Below, one piece after another: positions 1-9,269 of a stretch of DNA of 64,000 nt. Each line of letters opens with the position of its first letter. Position 1 is the first letter of the stretch. The DNA is from JALYYC01 sp963795805. GTDB lineage: Bacteria > Chloroflexota > Dormibacteria > CF-121. A program made the position numbers and the translations under genes. The notes below the pieces were generated by a model. The model was not told where the DNA came from. It ran no database searches and saw nothing but the letters and a program-made list of their open reading frames with translations. The stretch spans positions 434,001 to 498,000 of the forward strand of contig CAWCIV010000004.1 in the NCBI GenBank assembly GCA_963795805.1. The letters run 5' to 3'.

Positions 1-855
1 GGCCTCGAGCGCTATGGCGCGATGGTCGCCATCTACTTGATCGCCAATTTGATCCAGTTGCTGACCATCATCGCGCTCGCGGCCGGGGGGTACCGTAGTC
101 CCGCCGGATACCTCGTTGTTTATGGGTTGTCGAGCATCATTGCCCTGCTGCCCATGCAGGCCGTGGCCCCGCTGGCCCTTCACTTCGTTCGCTCGAGCCT
201 TTCTCGGAAACGGATAGACGAAATTCGTCGATTCATCGCACCACTCTTCCTGCAAACGGCGTTCTTTTCTGTCTGGATCAATGTTGACCTGATCCTTGTT
301 GACCGCCTCATGTCACCGTCGGCCGCCGGCAAGTACGCCGCGGCAAAGACGCTCGTGAACGGTCTCATGCTTGTTTCGACTGCGATCACGGTCCCGCTGG
401 CACCTCGAGTTGCACGAATGCGGCTGGGGGCGGTCCCGCGATACGCGGCGACGGCGCTCCGGATGGTCTGCTTGCTCACGGTTCCGCTGGTCGCCGTCCT
501 CGTCATCTTCAGCCGTCCGCTGTCCTCGTTACTGTTCGGATCCCGCTATGCGCAAACGGCCGAGCCGCTGGCAATTCTGGCGATTGGGATGGGCCTCTAC
601 GCGCTCTATTCCGTTCTTGAGTGGTCCTGGATCGCTCGCGGACATCCGACGGTTGACACGATTGCCACCGGTGCCGGCATGGTGGCGGCTGTGGTGGCCG
701 GACTCGTCCTGGTGCCGCGCGCGGGGTTAGCTGGCGCCGCCATCGCGTTCACGGTTGGGGCGGCAATGCAGCTGATCATCATCGGCGCAATCAGCCTCTT
801 CTGGCTCCGCCGCTTTCGCGGGCGGGCGAGCGTCGGGGATCCTGAGGTCGGCTGA
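1..855 (+). CDS. Polysaccharide flippase (Wzx/MATE-like), 5' end outside window
   Basis: This is the C-terminal part of a multi-spanning membrane protein of the polysaccharide-exporter superfamily, which flips lipid-linked glycans across the cytoplasmic membrane. The reading frame is open from base 1 and reads GLERYGAM into an internal Met at base 22, so the true start lies upstream and about a third to a half of the protein is missing. At least six hydrophobic segments alternate with short basic loops (for example residues around LARLSRKRID-like and RVARMRL stretches), which is typical of this family. The gene ends one base before the start of a family 2 glycosyltransferase, so both belong to one exopolysaccharide operon. 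Assignment rests on topology and context rather than on a catalytic motif. Confidence 0.75.
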   Translation, partial: GLERYGAMVAIYLIANLIQLLTIIALAAGGYRSPAGYLVVYGLSSIIALLPMQAVAPLALHFVRSSLSRKRIDEIRRFIAPLFLQTAFFSVWINVDLILVDRLMSPSAAGKYAAAKTLVNGLMLVSTAITVPLAPRVARMRLGAVPRYAATALRMVCLLTVPLVAVLVIFSRPLSSLLFGSRYAQTAEPLAILAIGMGLYALYSVLEWSWIARGHPTVDTIATGAGMVAAVVAGLVLVPRAGLAGAAIAFTVGAAMQLIIIGAISLFWLRRFRGRASVGDPEVG

Positions 856-856
856 G

Positions 857-1849
857 ATGGATGAAACGCCGGTCCCGGCAGTTCTGACCGCGTCGGTCTG
901 TATCCCGACCTACAATCGCCGCGACAAGCTTCTCGCGCTCCTCCGTTGTCTCGGCGAGCAAACGATCGACCCCAAATGTTACGAGGTGATCGTCACGATC
1001 GACGGATCTACAGATGGAACGGAGCGCGCGCTTGCCAATCTGCACATACCCTACCGCCTGCAATGGATCGCGCGGGCAAATGCGGGTACGTCGGCGGCAC
1101 GAAACGCCGCGGCACGTTTGGCGCGTAGCCCCGTGATCATCTTCCTTGACGATGACCAGCTGCCCGCTCCCGAGCTCATCGCCAGCCATCTCGAGGCGCA
1201 GCGGCGCTGTGGCGATGCCCTGATCCAGGGAACGTATCCGTTGGCGGCTGGCTACGACCGGATGGGTGCTTCGCTCGTCTACGAGCGCGCGAGGGCTCGG
1301 GCCATGAAGACGACTGAAGCTCGACCGGCCGCTCCGCTGATGCTTTGGGCCGGCAACTTTTCCGTGCGCGCGGATACCTATCGACGCCTTGGTGGTTTCG
1401 ACGAAAGCTTCACGGGATGGGGCGGCGAGGATACCGACTTCGGCTTGCGGGCGTCGGCGCTCGGGATCCCCTTTATCTTCGAAGAACTGGCCATTTCGTA
1501 TCACCAACTCAGCGTTGGCTACGACGCCTTTCGCAAACAGGCATACAGTGCTGGCCGGGCAGCTGTCCACTTGTCGCGCAAGCATGCCCTGCCGCTGGCC
1601 GATCTCTCGCCGACCGAGACCGGGGGCTGGCTGAGCGGCCTGCTGACCCACGCGTGGCGTGTCAGCCCGGTCGCCGCAGACACCGCTGGCCATTTGATGA
1701 CCGGAGGCTTGTGGCTTGCCGATCGTCTGGGTCTGCGCCCGGTGCAAATCGTGTTCGCACAACTCGTCCGACGTATCTACAAAGTCGGCGGCATCACCCT
1801 TGAGACCCTCGAGCAGTCCCCGACAACCGTCTCTAGTAGGGCAGTGTGA
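857..1849 (+). CDS. Glycosyltransferase family 2
   Basis: Predicted to transfer an activated sugar to a growing surface polysaccharide on the cytoplasmic face. The 330-residue protein has the GT-A nucleotide-binding start (SVCIPTYNRRDKL, residues 13-25), the sugar-nucleotide loop DGSTDGT near residue 49, the metal-binding acidic motif FLDDD (96-100) and the acceptor-side motif GWGGEDTDFGLR (187-198). The ED pair of this last motif is the usual catalytic-base region of GT2 enzymes. It starts one base after the flippase stop, so the two are co-transcribed and probably translationally coupled. The last 17 bases overlap the 3' end of the convergent GH26 gene. The sugar and acceptor cannot be told from sequence. 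Confidence 0.88.
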   Translation: MDETPVPAVLTASVCIPTYNRRDKLLALLRCLGEQTIDPKCYEVIVTIDGSTDGTERALANLHIPYRLQWIARANAGTSAARNAAARLARSPVIIFLDDDQLPAPELIASHLEAQRRCGDALIQGTYPLAAGYDRMGASLVYERARARAMKTTEARPAAPLMLWAGNFSVRADTYRRLGGFDESFTGWGGEDTDFGLRASALGIPFIFEELAISYHQLSVGYDAFRKQAYSAGRAAVHLSRKHALPLADLSPTETGGWLSGLLTHAWRVSPVAADTAGHLMTGGLWLADRLGLRPVQIVFAQLVRRIYKVGGITLETLEQSPTTVSSRAV

Positions 1850-3032
1850 GGCAGAAAGGCGCGCCCCCGAAGGCCGCGCGCTCCCCGGCGATCGCGCTTG
1901 TCGAGGTTGTCAGTGCGTAGATGCCTTCGCTAAACCAGACAACAGCGCGTACTCTCGGGAAGAGGCGAGGAAAGTCCACGGCGGTTTGCTGAACCCAAGC
2001 AGCTTTACTGCCGCCCTGTTCGACGCTGCCGAATTCGGCAAGGATGATCGGCTTGGTGGGGTTCAGTGCGGCTAGGCGATTGTAGGAAAGCTGCAGGCGG
2101 GCGCTCATTGGCTGCCAGGTGCCGTACTGCTGAGTTGTCCCGACGTTGTAGATGTCGGTGCCCAGCCAATCCACGTAGGCGTCGCCTGGGTAAAACAGTC
2201 CGAGAGCGGGGAACCCGCCGTTGGGGTCGCCATCGGCGCCAAATACCCATTGCACGTTCCGCGCGCCCGCCCGCGCGAAGCGGTCATGAATGTGGCGGTA
2301 CGCGGCGATGAAGTCTGCGGGCGTATTGCCATTGATGTTGGCGCCCCAGGGTAGCCAGTTTCCCTGCATCTCCGGACCCCAACGCAACATCACCGGGTGG
2401 CCGTAGGCAGCGAGGCCAGTCGCCCAGCCATCGATATAGCTGTCGAATTGCCCCGCAGCAATTCCTTTGAGCGGAAACGGATTGTTCGTGGCCGGAGGTC
2501 CGACCCATGGCTCCCAGCTGATCAGTGGCGTTGAGCCGTGTTGACGGACCGCATTCAGCATGTTGAGTTCCGTGGGATTGAAGACCCCGCTCTGGTTTCC
2601 CCACTGTGCGTACCAGTGCACGATCGCGCTGTGGCGATTGATCTGCGACTCGACGGCGTTGAACTGGCCCCATGACCACGGAGCGCCCGTCTGGTACATC
2701 CCGAAAGCGATCGAGCAGGGTACCGGCGGCGGCGGGGGAGCCGGCCGAGGCGTTGGCCTTGGAGTGGGGATGGGCGTGTGGATCGGAGCGATCGGCGTGG
2801 GCGCCGGGGTTGGTGCCGGTGTTGCCGTCGAGCGGGGTTGTGGGGAGGTACTGCCAGGGGCCGGAGACAGAGCAGAAGGCGCCAGGGGCGGTACTCCGCT
2901 TTGCCGGGCAAGTGACGTACCGCGACTTCCGGCCCCCAGCGTCCGCTGCGCCGCCGGGCCCAGGGTCAGCGCCCCGCCGAGGAGGAGCAAGAGGCCAATA
3001 CCGAATACGGCGCGACGGAAACCCCTCCCCAC
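1833..3032 (-). CDS. Secreted glycoside hydrolase family 26-like (beta-mannanase-type)
   Basis: A secreted (beta/alpha)8 glycosidase, probably acting on a beta-mannan or a related glycan. The 399-residue product starts with GTG, has an N-terminal signal sequence (residues 7-30, LLLLLGG core), then a Pro/Thr-rich linker (about 55-105) that would space the enzyme from the cell surface. The catalytic domain follows: the motif MLRWGPEMQGNW with acid/base candidate Glu221, and the nucleophile candidate Glu333 in ILAEFGS, the spacing expected for GH26. Many aromatic residues (WEPWVG, WLPWG) line the cleft. It lies tail to tail with the glycosyltransferase, suggesting a role in trimming or releasing the polysaccharide. 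Substrate is not resolved; GH26 also includes lichenases and xylanases. Confidence 0.8.
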   Translation of the reverse strand: MGRGFRRAVFGIGLLLLLGGALTLGPAAQRTLGAGSRGTSLARQSGVPPLAPSALSPAPGSTSPQPRSTATPAPTPAPTPIAPIHTPIPTPRPTPRPAPPPPPVPCSIAFGMYQTGAPWSWGQFNAVESQINRHSAIVHWYAQWGNQSGVFNPTELNMLNAVRQHGSTPLISWEPWVGPPATNNPFPLKGIAAGQFDSYIDGWATGLAAYGHPVMLRWGPEMQGNWLPWGANINGNTPADFIAAYRHIHDRFARAGARNVQWVFGADGDPNGGFPALGLFYPGDAYVDWLGTDIYNVGTTQQYGTWQPMSARLQLSYNRLAALNPTKPIILAEFGSVEQGGSKAAWVQQTAVDFPRLFPRVRAVVWFSEGIYALTTSTSAIAGERAAFGGAPFCLTLPY

Positions 3033-3168
3033 ACAGGAGCAACGAAGGCGTCAGCCGCCTGCCGCGATGATCGCGCCACAGGTCTGCAACGACACCGTTC
3101 CTGGTGCCAGCGGCCGCCCAAGGTCGACCGGCCGAACGCGCTGCCAATAAGGGCGCCTACACTCAGAC

Positions 3169-3198
3169 TTGACGTTTACATGATATTGTGGCCATAAT
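3169..3198 (+). promoter_or_regulatory. Sigma-70-type promoter for the surface-protein gene
   Basis: TTGACG (3169-3174) is followed after 18 bp by CATAAT (3193-3198), a good housekeeping promoter placed about 65 bp before the ATG at 3265. A Shine-Dalgarno AGGAGG lies at 3254-3259, five bases before the start. The spacing gives a leader of about 60 nt. Confidence 0.65.
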
Positions 3199-3264
3199 GA
3201 AAAGGTTCCGCTTTCGGATAGCTGAACGGTTTCGAACACAATGGCGGGCTGGTAGGAGGCATTC

Positions 3265-4005
3265 ATGACGGCGAGACGAGGACTCTTTAGAACGGCGTTT
3301 GTTTCGGCGCTTGTAGCTGCACTGACGATCGGGACGGCGGTGGTTGCGTCTGCTCATGACCCCGGACCGGGCGGCCGGGCCGTGGATCCAGGTTGGTTTT
3401 TCTACAACTTAACGGGGTATACCTCACCGCCGGCCTATTACACCAACGGCGATACGTTCACGATCAGCTTCGACGTGAGAAATGACTTTGACTCCGCGCG
3501 CGACGCCTGCTTCCGCCTCGAGGTTTATAAGCTTGGGGTTAGCCCGGCAACGAACTATACCGAGGCACAACTTGAGACGATGGTCAATACGACGAATGTT
3601 TCGGAGACATTGGTCGGGTCAAAGGAGTTCACGGTGAGCTTCGCGGCGCACACGCAGAAAACGGTCTCCACCGGAATGGCGGTTGCGGGTCCCGGCTACT
3701 ACCAGTTCGACTTGGGCTTTTGCGGGACCGGACCTTTCACCCCGCGTCCTGGCTATGCGGGACCCCCAGTTAGCGGCTTCGTACGGTACCTTCCCGTCGG
3801 CGGGGTAGGCGGGCTCACAATCACGCCGACGGCGGCGCCAACAGCGGCCCCGGCAGCAAACCACAGCACCAGTGCGGCGCAAACCGGGACCTTGGCGAAT
3901 ACCGGCGGTGGCCCGTCGGCAGCAGCGCCATGGCTGGTCGCGTTCGCCGGTATGGTCTTCCTCGGGGTCGGTGTCCTCGTGCGCAGGCGGAAACTCGGCG
4001 CTTAA
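3265..4005 (+). CDS. Secreted surface protein with LAXTG-type sortase signal
   Basis: A 246-residue exported protein of unknown function. Residues 1-30 form a signal peptide ending near VVASAHDPG. The middle part is beta-rich with two Cys (DACFRLEVY and DLGFCGTG) that could form a disulphide. The C-terminus has the full cell-wall sorting layout: LANTG at 210-214, a hydrophobic segment (PWLVAFAGMVFLGVGVLV) and a basic tail RRRK. LAXTG motifs are known from class E sortases of high-GC monoderms, so covalent attachment to the wall is the likely fate. No sortase gene is in this window. A strong promoter, strong RBS and a perfect terminator make it a well-expressed single-gene unit. Confidence 0.7.
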   Translation: MTARRGLFRTAFVSALVAALTIGTAVVASAHDPGPGGRAVDPGWFFYNLTGYTSPPAYYTNGDTFTISFDVRNDFDSARDACFRLEVYKLGVSPATNYTEAQLETMVNTTNVSETLVGSKEFTVSFAAHTQKTVSTGMAVAGPGYYQFDLGFCGTGPFTPRPGYAGPPVSGFVRYLPVGGVGGLTITPTAAPTAAPAANHSTSAAQTGTLANTGGGPSAAAPWLVAFAGMVFLGVGVLVRRRKLGA

Positions 4006-4022
4006 CCGACAGACATAAAACT

Positions 4023-4055
4023 AGAAGAGCCGGCCCGGAGGCCGGCTCTTCTTAT
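4023..4055 (+). terminator. Intrinsic terminator of the surface-protein gene
   Basis: A perfect 12-bp stem (4023-4034 with 4041-4052) closes a 6-nt loop and is followed by a short T-rich tail. It lies 18 bp after the stop codon and before tRNA-Glu. Confidence 0.8.
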
Positions 4056-4077
4056 TGCTAGGATGAGCCGCGCCGAC

Positions 4078-4152
4078 GCCCCCATCGTCTAGCGGCTAGG
4101 ACGCGGCCCTTTCAAGGCTGCAACGGCGGTTCGATTCCGCCTGGGGGTACCA
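4078..4152 (+). tRNA. tRNA-Glu (anticodon TTC)
   Basis: The acceptor stem GCCCCCA pairs with TGGGGGT (4142-4148, one G-U pair). The D arm carries TCTAGCGGCTAGGA, the anticodon loop is CTTTCAA with anticodon TTC at 4111-4113, and the T arm contains GGTTCGATTCC. The discriminator A is followed by a genomically encoded CCA (4150-4152). Its 3' half overlaps, antisense, the end of the methyltransferase reading frame on the minus strand. Confidence 0.95.
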
Positions 4153-4939
4153 TTCCGCCTCCTGCCATGGCGTCCTTTAAGGCGTGGACCCAGGTCACTT
4201 GAAGGCCAACCCCATCCAGGCTGACAAGCCGTAGCTGCGCGGAACTGATGGCGGCACGGACCGCCGGTTCGCTAAGGGTGGAGCCCCGCCAGGCTGCCGA
4301 ATCGTAGCGGGTCCGCGCCGTCCGCCTCTTCAGCAGTCGATCGAGCCGTGTTCGAAGCATAAGCTGATTCCGAAGTGCCTGAATGACTGAAAACCGTCGG
4401 GTATTCAGCTGGAAGTAGGCGTGGCCCGCGGGTACAAGTACGCGCGCCATTTCCTGAATGTAGTGAACGGTGACCGCCGGGTCGGGAATGTGCTGAAAGA
4501 CGATGTAGGAAAAACAGAAATCGAAGCTCGCGTCGACGAATTCATGCAGGTCGGTGCCGCTCGAGACCGAAACCGCAACGTTCTTATACCCGGCCAGGTT
4601 TCGCTGGGCGAGGTGGACCATCTCCGACGAGATGTCCACAGCATGGACGCTGCCAAACCGCGCGGCGAATGCGCGTGTCATCCGGCCGGCACCGCATCCA
4701 ATCTCGAGCAGGCGATCGCGCCCAGTTGGTTGATAGCCGGCCTCCTTCAGAAAGTTCCGCACGTCCCGCTCGCCCGAGGCAAAGAACGCGTCCTCGTCGG
4801 GGTTCTCGTATGAGATTTCGCCGCTCAGAATGAAGTGCTGAGGCTGTTCCCTCGCGCGCTCGTCCCAGAAGCGCGCCATGTTCTGGGCGAGCTCATTAAC
4901 CGACCTCGCGGTCCGGTTGTTGCGGGAGGCGGACTGCAC
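4112..4939 (-). CDS. Class I SAM-dependent methyltransferase
   Basis: A cytosolic methyltransferase with the seven-strand Rossmann fold. SAM-binding motif I is LLEIGCGAGRM (about residues 77-87), followed by the acidic VDIS at 101-104, and the post-motif FDFCFSYIVFQHIPDP typical of the type 11/12 family. The 275-residue frame starts at a GTG; a TACACT box lies 11 bp upstream. The native domain seems to end near WVHALKDAM; the last ~13 residues (PPGGIEPPLQP) come from reading the tRNA-Glu gene backwards, and the TGA stop lies opposite the tRNA anticodon. The substrate is unknown; next to a polysaccharide cluster, a sugar or lipid carrier is possible but not shown. Confidence 0.75.
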   Translation of the reverse strand: MQSASRNNRTARSVNELAQNMARFWDERAREQPQHFILSGEISYENPDEDAFFASGERDVRNFLKEAGYQPTGRDRLLEIGCGAGRMTRAFAARFGSVHAVDISSEMVHLAQRNLAGYKNVAVSVSSGTDLHEFVDASFDFCFSYIVFQHIPDPAVTVHYIQEMARVLVPAGHAYFQLNTRRFSVIQALRNQLMLRTRLDRLLKRRTARTRYDSAAWRGSTLSEPAVRAAISSAQLRLVSLDGVGLQVTWVHALKDAMAGGGMVPPGGIEPPLQP

Positions 4940-5114
4940 TTCCGCCGACTAGTGTACCCACGCTCGCCTGTAAGGCCGAGGGCGATCAAGGCGGGTCGGT
5001 GCCTCCGCGACCTTTGCGGCCGGCCCGCTGATCTCGGAGTGCTCAACCAGTCGCTAGGGCATCACCGTCCGTATTCGTTACGTCTATGCCTGGCCAAAAC
5101 TGGTACACTCGATT

Positions 5115-5136
5115 GCGACCTCACATATCAGGTCGC
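5115..5136 (+). repeat. Short inverted repeat upstream of the helicase gene
   Basis: GCGACCT (5115-5121) and AGGTCGC (5130-5136) form a perfect 7-bp inverted repeat around an 8-nt AT-richer spacer, about 95 bp before the helicase start. It could be an operator or a leader hairpin. Apart from this I see nothing distinct in the divergent gap 4940-5229. Confidence 0.4.
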
Positions 5137-5229
5137 CCGCTCTGGGTTCTCCTCCCCGTCACTGAACGGTGTCCGGCAGATCGCGGCTAACATTAAACAA
5201 TAGGTAGAGGGGACCGAGGAGTATCCCTC

Positions 5230-6503
5230 GTGACATCGACGTTTGCCGATCTGGGCGTGAGTGCCCGCATGCTGACCGCCTTAGCCAAGAGTTCGATCGA
5301 CGCCCCCGTGGCCGTCCAGGCCGAAGCCATTCCCCCCATGCTGCGTGGCAGCGACGTCGTCATCCAGGCCCCAACCGGCTCCGGGAAGACGCTCGCCTTC
5401 ATGCTCCCCCTGGTGGAAAAACTGATGGCCGTCAGCGGACCGGGCCCCCGAGCCCTGGTCGTGACGCCCACCCGCGAGCTGGCCATCCAGGTCGAACGGG
5501 TCTTCCGCTCGCTCTCGACCAATCTCAAGTGTGGCCTGATCTACGGTGGCGTCGGATACGCCACGCAGGAACTGGCCCTCAAGGCGGGGGTCGACGTCGT
5601 CATCGGGACCCCGGGCCGCATCCTCGACATGGTCACGCGCCGCAAGCTCTCGCTGAGCCGGGTCCACTCCTGGTGCTGGACGAAGGCGACGAGATGCTGG
5701 ATGCCGGGTTCGCGCCCGACGTCGAGCGGATCATCAACCTTACATATGAGCCCCAGATCGTGCTCGCCTCCGCCACCATGCCCGAGTGGGTCAGCCGCAT
5801 GATCGAGCGGCATCTCGACAACCCGGTTCGCGTGGTCGTGGTCTCCGAAGCGGAAGACCTGCTCGAGCATGGCCTGATCCGGGTCGCTCGGGTCGACAAG
5901 GTCCGAACGCTGAGCCGCCTTCTCCAATCGCATCGCGGCTCGTCGATCGTCTTCGGCCGGACCAAGCACGGCGTTCGCAAGCTCAGTCGCGACCTGCGGA
6001 ATATGGGACACGACAGCGCCGACCTACAGGGAAACCTCTCGCAGAACGTCCGGGACCGGACCATGGACGGCTTCCGCGCGATGCGGACCAACGTCCTGGT
6101 TGCCACCAACGTGGCGGCGCGTGGCCTCGACATCAGCCACGTGGACCTGGTGATCAATTTCGATCTCCCCGATTCACCGCAATGGCTGACCCACCGCGTC
6201 GGACGGACCGCCCGGATGGGCGTCAAAGGTCGGGCACTGACCTTCCTCACACCCGAGGACGAACCCGCCTGGCGCCAGCTGCGCCGGCAGGGTGCCCCGG
6301 ACTTGCCGGAGGTTGACTTGAGTCACCTCTTCAACGCCGGTGATTGGCGCTATGTGGCGTCCACGCTGGTGCAGGTTCAGCCGACCGTGAACGGGAGTGC
6401 CCCGCGGCCGGCGCGCAACGGGCAGTCGTGGAACGCCCGCCGGCGCCGCAGCCGCTCTCGGGGACCGCGTCCCCTCGACCAACGTCCGGCGTCGACCGGG
6501 TAA
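5230..6503 (+). CDS. DEAD-box ATP-dependent RNA helicase, single-base frameshift
   Basis: An ATP-dependent RNA unwinding enzyme for ribosome assembly or RNA turnover. The first part carries the Q motif region, motif I APTGSGKT (47-54), Ia PTRELA and TPGR. The second part carries motif II as DEGD instead of DEAD, SAT (LASATMP), the RecA-like domain 2 with ARGLDI, and motif VI HRVGRTARMG, ending in an Arg-rich tail (ARRRRSRSRGPR) that would bind RNA. The two parts are in different frames: around base 5667 one base appears missing, just before LLVLDEGDEML. Reinserting one base restores a ~425-residue protein of normal length. GTG start with GAGGAG upstream. Confidence 0.85.
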
Positions 6504-6563
6504 CCTGGCCCAGCCGCTAAGCTAGGCAAGGCAGGAGCGTCCACTCGTTCGTGGGGTGAGCTA

Positions 6564-8439
6564 ATGGTGAAAAGTTCGGTAACCGAAGCACGCACAACGC
6601 ACGATTTCGAGTTCATGCGCGAGCTCGGCCAGCAGCTGCGCGTGGACGGGATCCGGATGAGCACCGCGGCGGCGTCGGGCCACCCCACCTCATCGATGTC
6701 CGCCGCCGATTTGATGGCCGTGCTGATCTGCCGCTACCTGCACTACGACTGGAACAATCCGTCCCAGCCCATCAACGATCACCTGATCTTCTCCAAGGGT
6801 CATGCCTCGCCGTTGCTGTACGCGATGTTCCGCGCCGCCGGCGTCATCAGCGAGGAGGAGATGATGACCTATCGGAAATTCGGGTCGCCACTCCAGGGGC
6901 ATCCGACGCCGGTCCTGCCCTGGGTCGACGTGGCAACCGGGTCGCTCGGCCAGGGGCTTCCGATCGCGGTCGGCGTGGCACTGGCGGGCCGCAAGCTCGA
7001 CAAGCTCCCGTACCACGTCTGGACGCTCTGCGGGGATAGCGAGCTGGCGGAAGGCTCGATCTGGGAAGGCCTCGACAAGGCCAGCTACTACCAACTCTCG
7101 AACTTCACCGCCATTTTCGACATCAACCGCCTTGGCCAGCGCGGCCCGACCGAGTACGGCTGGGAAACCGACCACTACCGCGACCGGGTGCAGGCATTTG
7201 GCTGCCGCGCCGTCGTGATCGACGGCCACGACCTGGAACAGATCGACCAGGCGCTGGGCCAGTCACGCGACGCGACCGGCAAGCCAACCGTGATCATCGC
7301 GCGGACGGTCAAGGGGAAGGGCTTCAGCGAGGTCGAGAACAAGGACGGCTGGCATGGCAAGGCGTTGCCCGCGGACATGGCCGAGCGCGCCATCGCCGAG
7401 CTTGGCGGCGTCCGGCACCTCCGGATCGACGGCATCAAGCCCGCGCCCGGCGAGCCGGCGATCACGGAGGGCGCGGCGTCGGTTACCCTGCCCACCTACA
7501 AGCAGGGTGACAAGGTGGCGACCCGGAAAGCCTATGGCGATGCCCTGAAGGCGCTGGGGGCGCGCCCGACCGTTGTGGCAATGGACGGCGAGGTGAGCAA
7601 CTCGACCTTCGCCGACGAGTTCGCCAAAGCCTACCCGGATCGCTTCTTCGAGATGTTCATCGCGGAGCAGCAACTGATCGCAACCGCCGTCGGCATGAGC
7701 GTGCGTCACTACATCCCGTTTGCGTCAACCTTCGCCGCCTTCTTCACCCGTGCCTACGACTTCATCCGGATGGCGGCGATCTCGCAGGCCAACATCCGGC
7801 TGTCTGGCTCGCATGCCGGCGTGGAGATCGGCGAGGACGGGCCCTCGCAGATGGCGCTGGAAGACCTGGCCGCGATGCGCGCCGTCAGTGGCTCGACGGT
7901 CCTCTACCCGTCGGATGCCACCTCGACCGCGCACCTGGTAGCCGCGATGGCCGACCGCCAGGGCATCGTGTACATCCGGACCACGCGCGGCGCTTACCCG
8001 GTCCTCTACGACAGCAGTGAGCGCTTCCCGATCGGAGGCTCGAAAATTCTTCGGAGCGACCCGCATGACGTGGTGACGCTGATCGGCGCCGGTGTCACAC
8101 TGCACCAGTGCCTGGCCGCGGCTGATGAGCTCGGTAGGCGACGACATCAAGGCCAGGGTCATCGACCTGTACTCGATCAAGCCGGTTGATCGGGACACAC
8201 TCCGCGAGGCCGCCGCGGTCACGCGCGGCCGGTTGATCGTGGTCGAGGACCACCACCCGGAAGGTGGCCTCGCGGCGGCGGTCATGGAAGCGCTCTCCAC
8301 GGACATGACGCCACCTCGGGTCGTTCACCTGGCGGTCCGGCACCTCCCCGGCTCGGGCAAGCCCCAGGAGCTGATGGATAAGGCGGAAATCACCTCGCGG
8401 CACATCGTGGCGGCCGCACGTCGACTGTACGGGCAATGA
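6564..8439 (+). CDS. tkt: Transketolase (animal-type), single-base frameshift
   Basis: Transfers two-carbon ketol units between sugar phosphates in the pentose phosphate pathway, using thiamine diphosphate. The N-terminal half has SGHPTSSMSAADLMAV, KGHASPLLYA, GSLGQGLPIAVG and the TPP/Mg motif GDSELAEGSIWE; the pyrimidine domain has MDGEVSNSTF, FIAEQQLIATAVG and TFAAFFTRAYDFIRMA. Many stretches (DINRLGQ, WHGKALP, GDKVATRKAYGDAL, GVEIGEDGPSQMALEDLA) match the vertebrate transketolase type more than the E. coli type. Near 8131-8139 the frame shifts by one base; the last ~105 residues (ARVIDLYSIKPVDR to RRLYGQ) are in the next frame. Joined, the enzyme is ~625 residues, full length. A weak GGGTGAG precedes the ATG. 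Confidence 0.9.
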
Positions 8440-8452
8440 GGAGGGCGGCCTC

Positions 8453-9265
8453 GTGTTAACTGGGATCTTCGGGAGTGGCGAGAAGGGCCGTGTCTTCACG
8501 CGGCCGGGGATGGAGGTCGCGCGCGGGGTCCTGGATGCCCACGCGAAGCGACACCAGGCCGTCCCCGGCGAGCATCTCGCCGGACAGACCACGAACTTCG
8601 TCATCTACTCGGACGGCTCGCCCGACGGTGATGCCGCGGCGCAGGCGATGCTGCGCACGGCCGAAGACGATTTCACCACCATCCAGCAATGGTTTGGCAA
8701 TCTCACGCCGCCCAACCTGCCCTGCAACGTCTACACCGACCCCGATGCCGGGGGTGCCTACCACATCACCTGTGCCGGGACGGACATTCACGTCCTCCCG
8801 GATCCCGTCCAGGCCCCCGGCTTCCTCAGTGCGGAGATTGTCGAGGTCTTCGAGGCGGCCATCAACAATGGCTGGGATTGCGGGCATGTCAATGGCGAAG
8901 CGCTCTCGCGCGTGCTGGCCTTCGAGCGCCATCCGGAGATCGCCGCGGAGTTCAACCAGACGGAGCTCGACTGGTGGGCCCAGGGCCACGCCGACTACGT
9001 CAACGACAACTCGTCCGGGGACACGGATCAGATCGCCGCTGGCTGTGGAGACCTCTTTCTCTATTACCTGCATAGCCAGCTCACGTTCGGATGGGATGCC
9101 ATCGCCCAGGCGGGCGGCCAGACACTTGGCGCGTGCTACCAGGCACTGACTGGCTATGACCCGGTCCAGGGCTTCACCGATTTCGTCACGGCGCTTTCGA
9201 CGATCGAACAGGGCGGCAGCCTGCGCCTGCCCGCATCCGGCAATCCCTTCCCGCTCAAGACCTGA
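8453..9265 (+). CDS. Conserved-looking hypothetical protein
   Basis: A 270-residue protein starting with GTG 13 bp after transketolase, with AGGAGGGC upstream. I do not recognise the family. It has no signal peptide or membrane segment. It is rich in Trp, Cys and Asp: CNVYTDPDAGGAYHITCAGTD (~98-118), NNGWDCGHVNGEALSRVLAFERHP (~140-163) and WWAQGHADYVND (~175-186). The arrangement of helices around GEALSR and GHADYV recalls a zincin-like fold, but no HExxH is present, so I give no catalytic function. Close spacing suggests co-transcription with transketolase. Confidence 0.6.
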   Translation: MLTGIFGSGEKGRVFTRPGMEVARGVLDAHAKRHQAVPGEHLAGQTTNFVIYSDGSPDGDAAAQAMLRTAEDDFTTIQQWFGNLTPPNLPCNVYTDPDAGGAYHITCAGTDIHVLPDPVQAPGFLSAEIVEVFEAAINNGWDCGHVNGEALSRVLAFERHPEIAAEFNQTELDWWAQGHADYVNDNSSGDTDQIAAGCGDLFLYYLHSQLTFGWDAIAQAGGQTLGACYQALTGYDPVQGFTDFVTALSTIEQGGSLRLPASGNPFPLKT

Positions 9266-9269
9266 CGAA

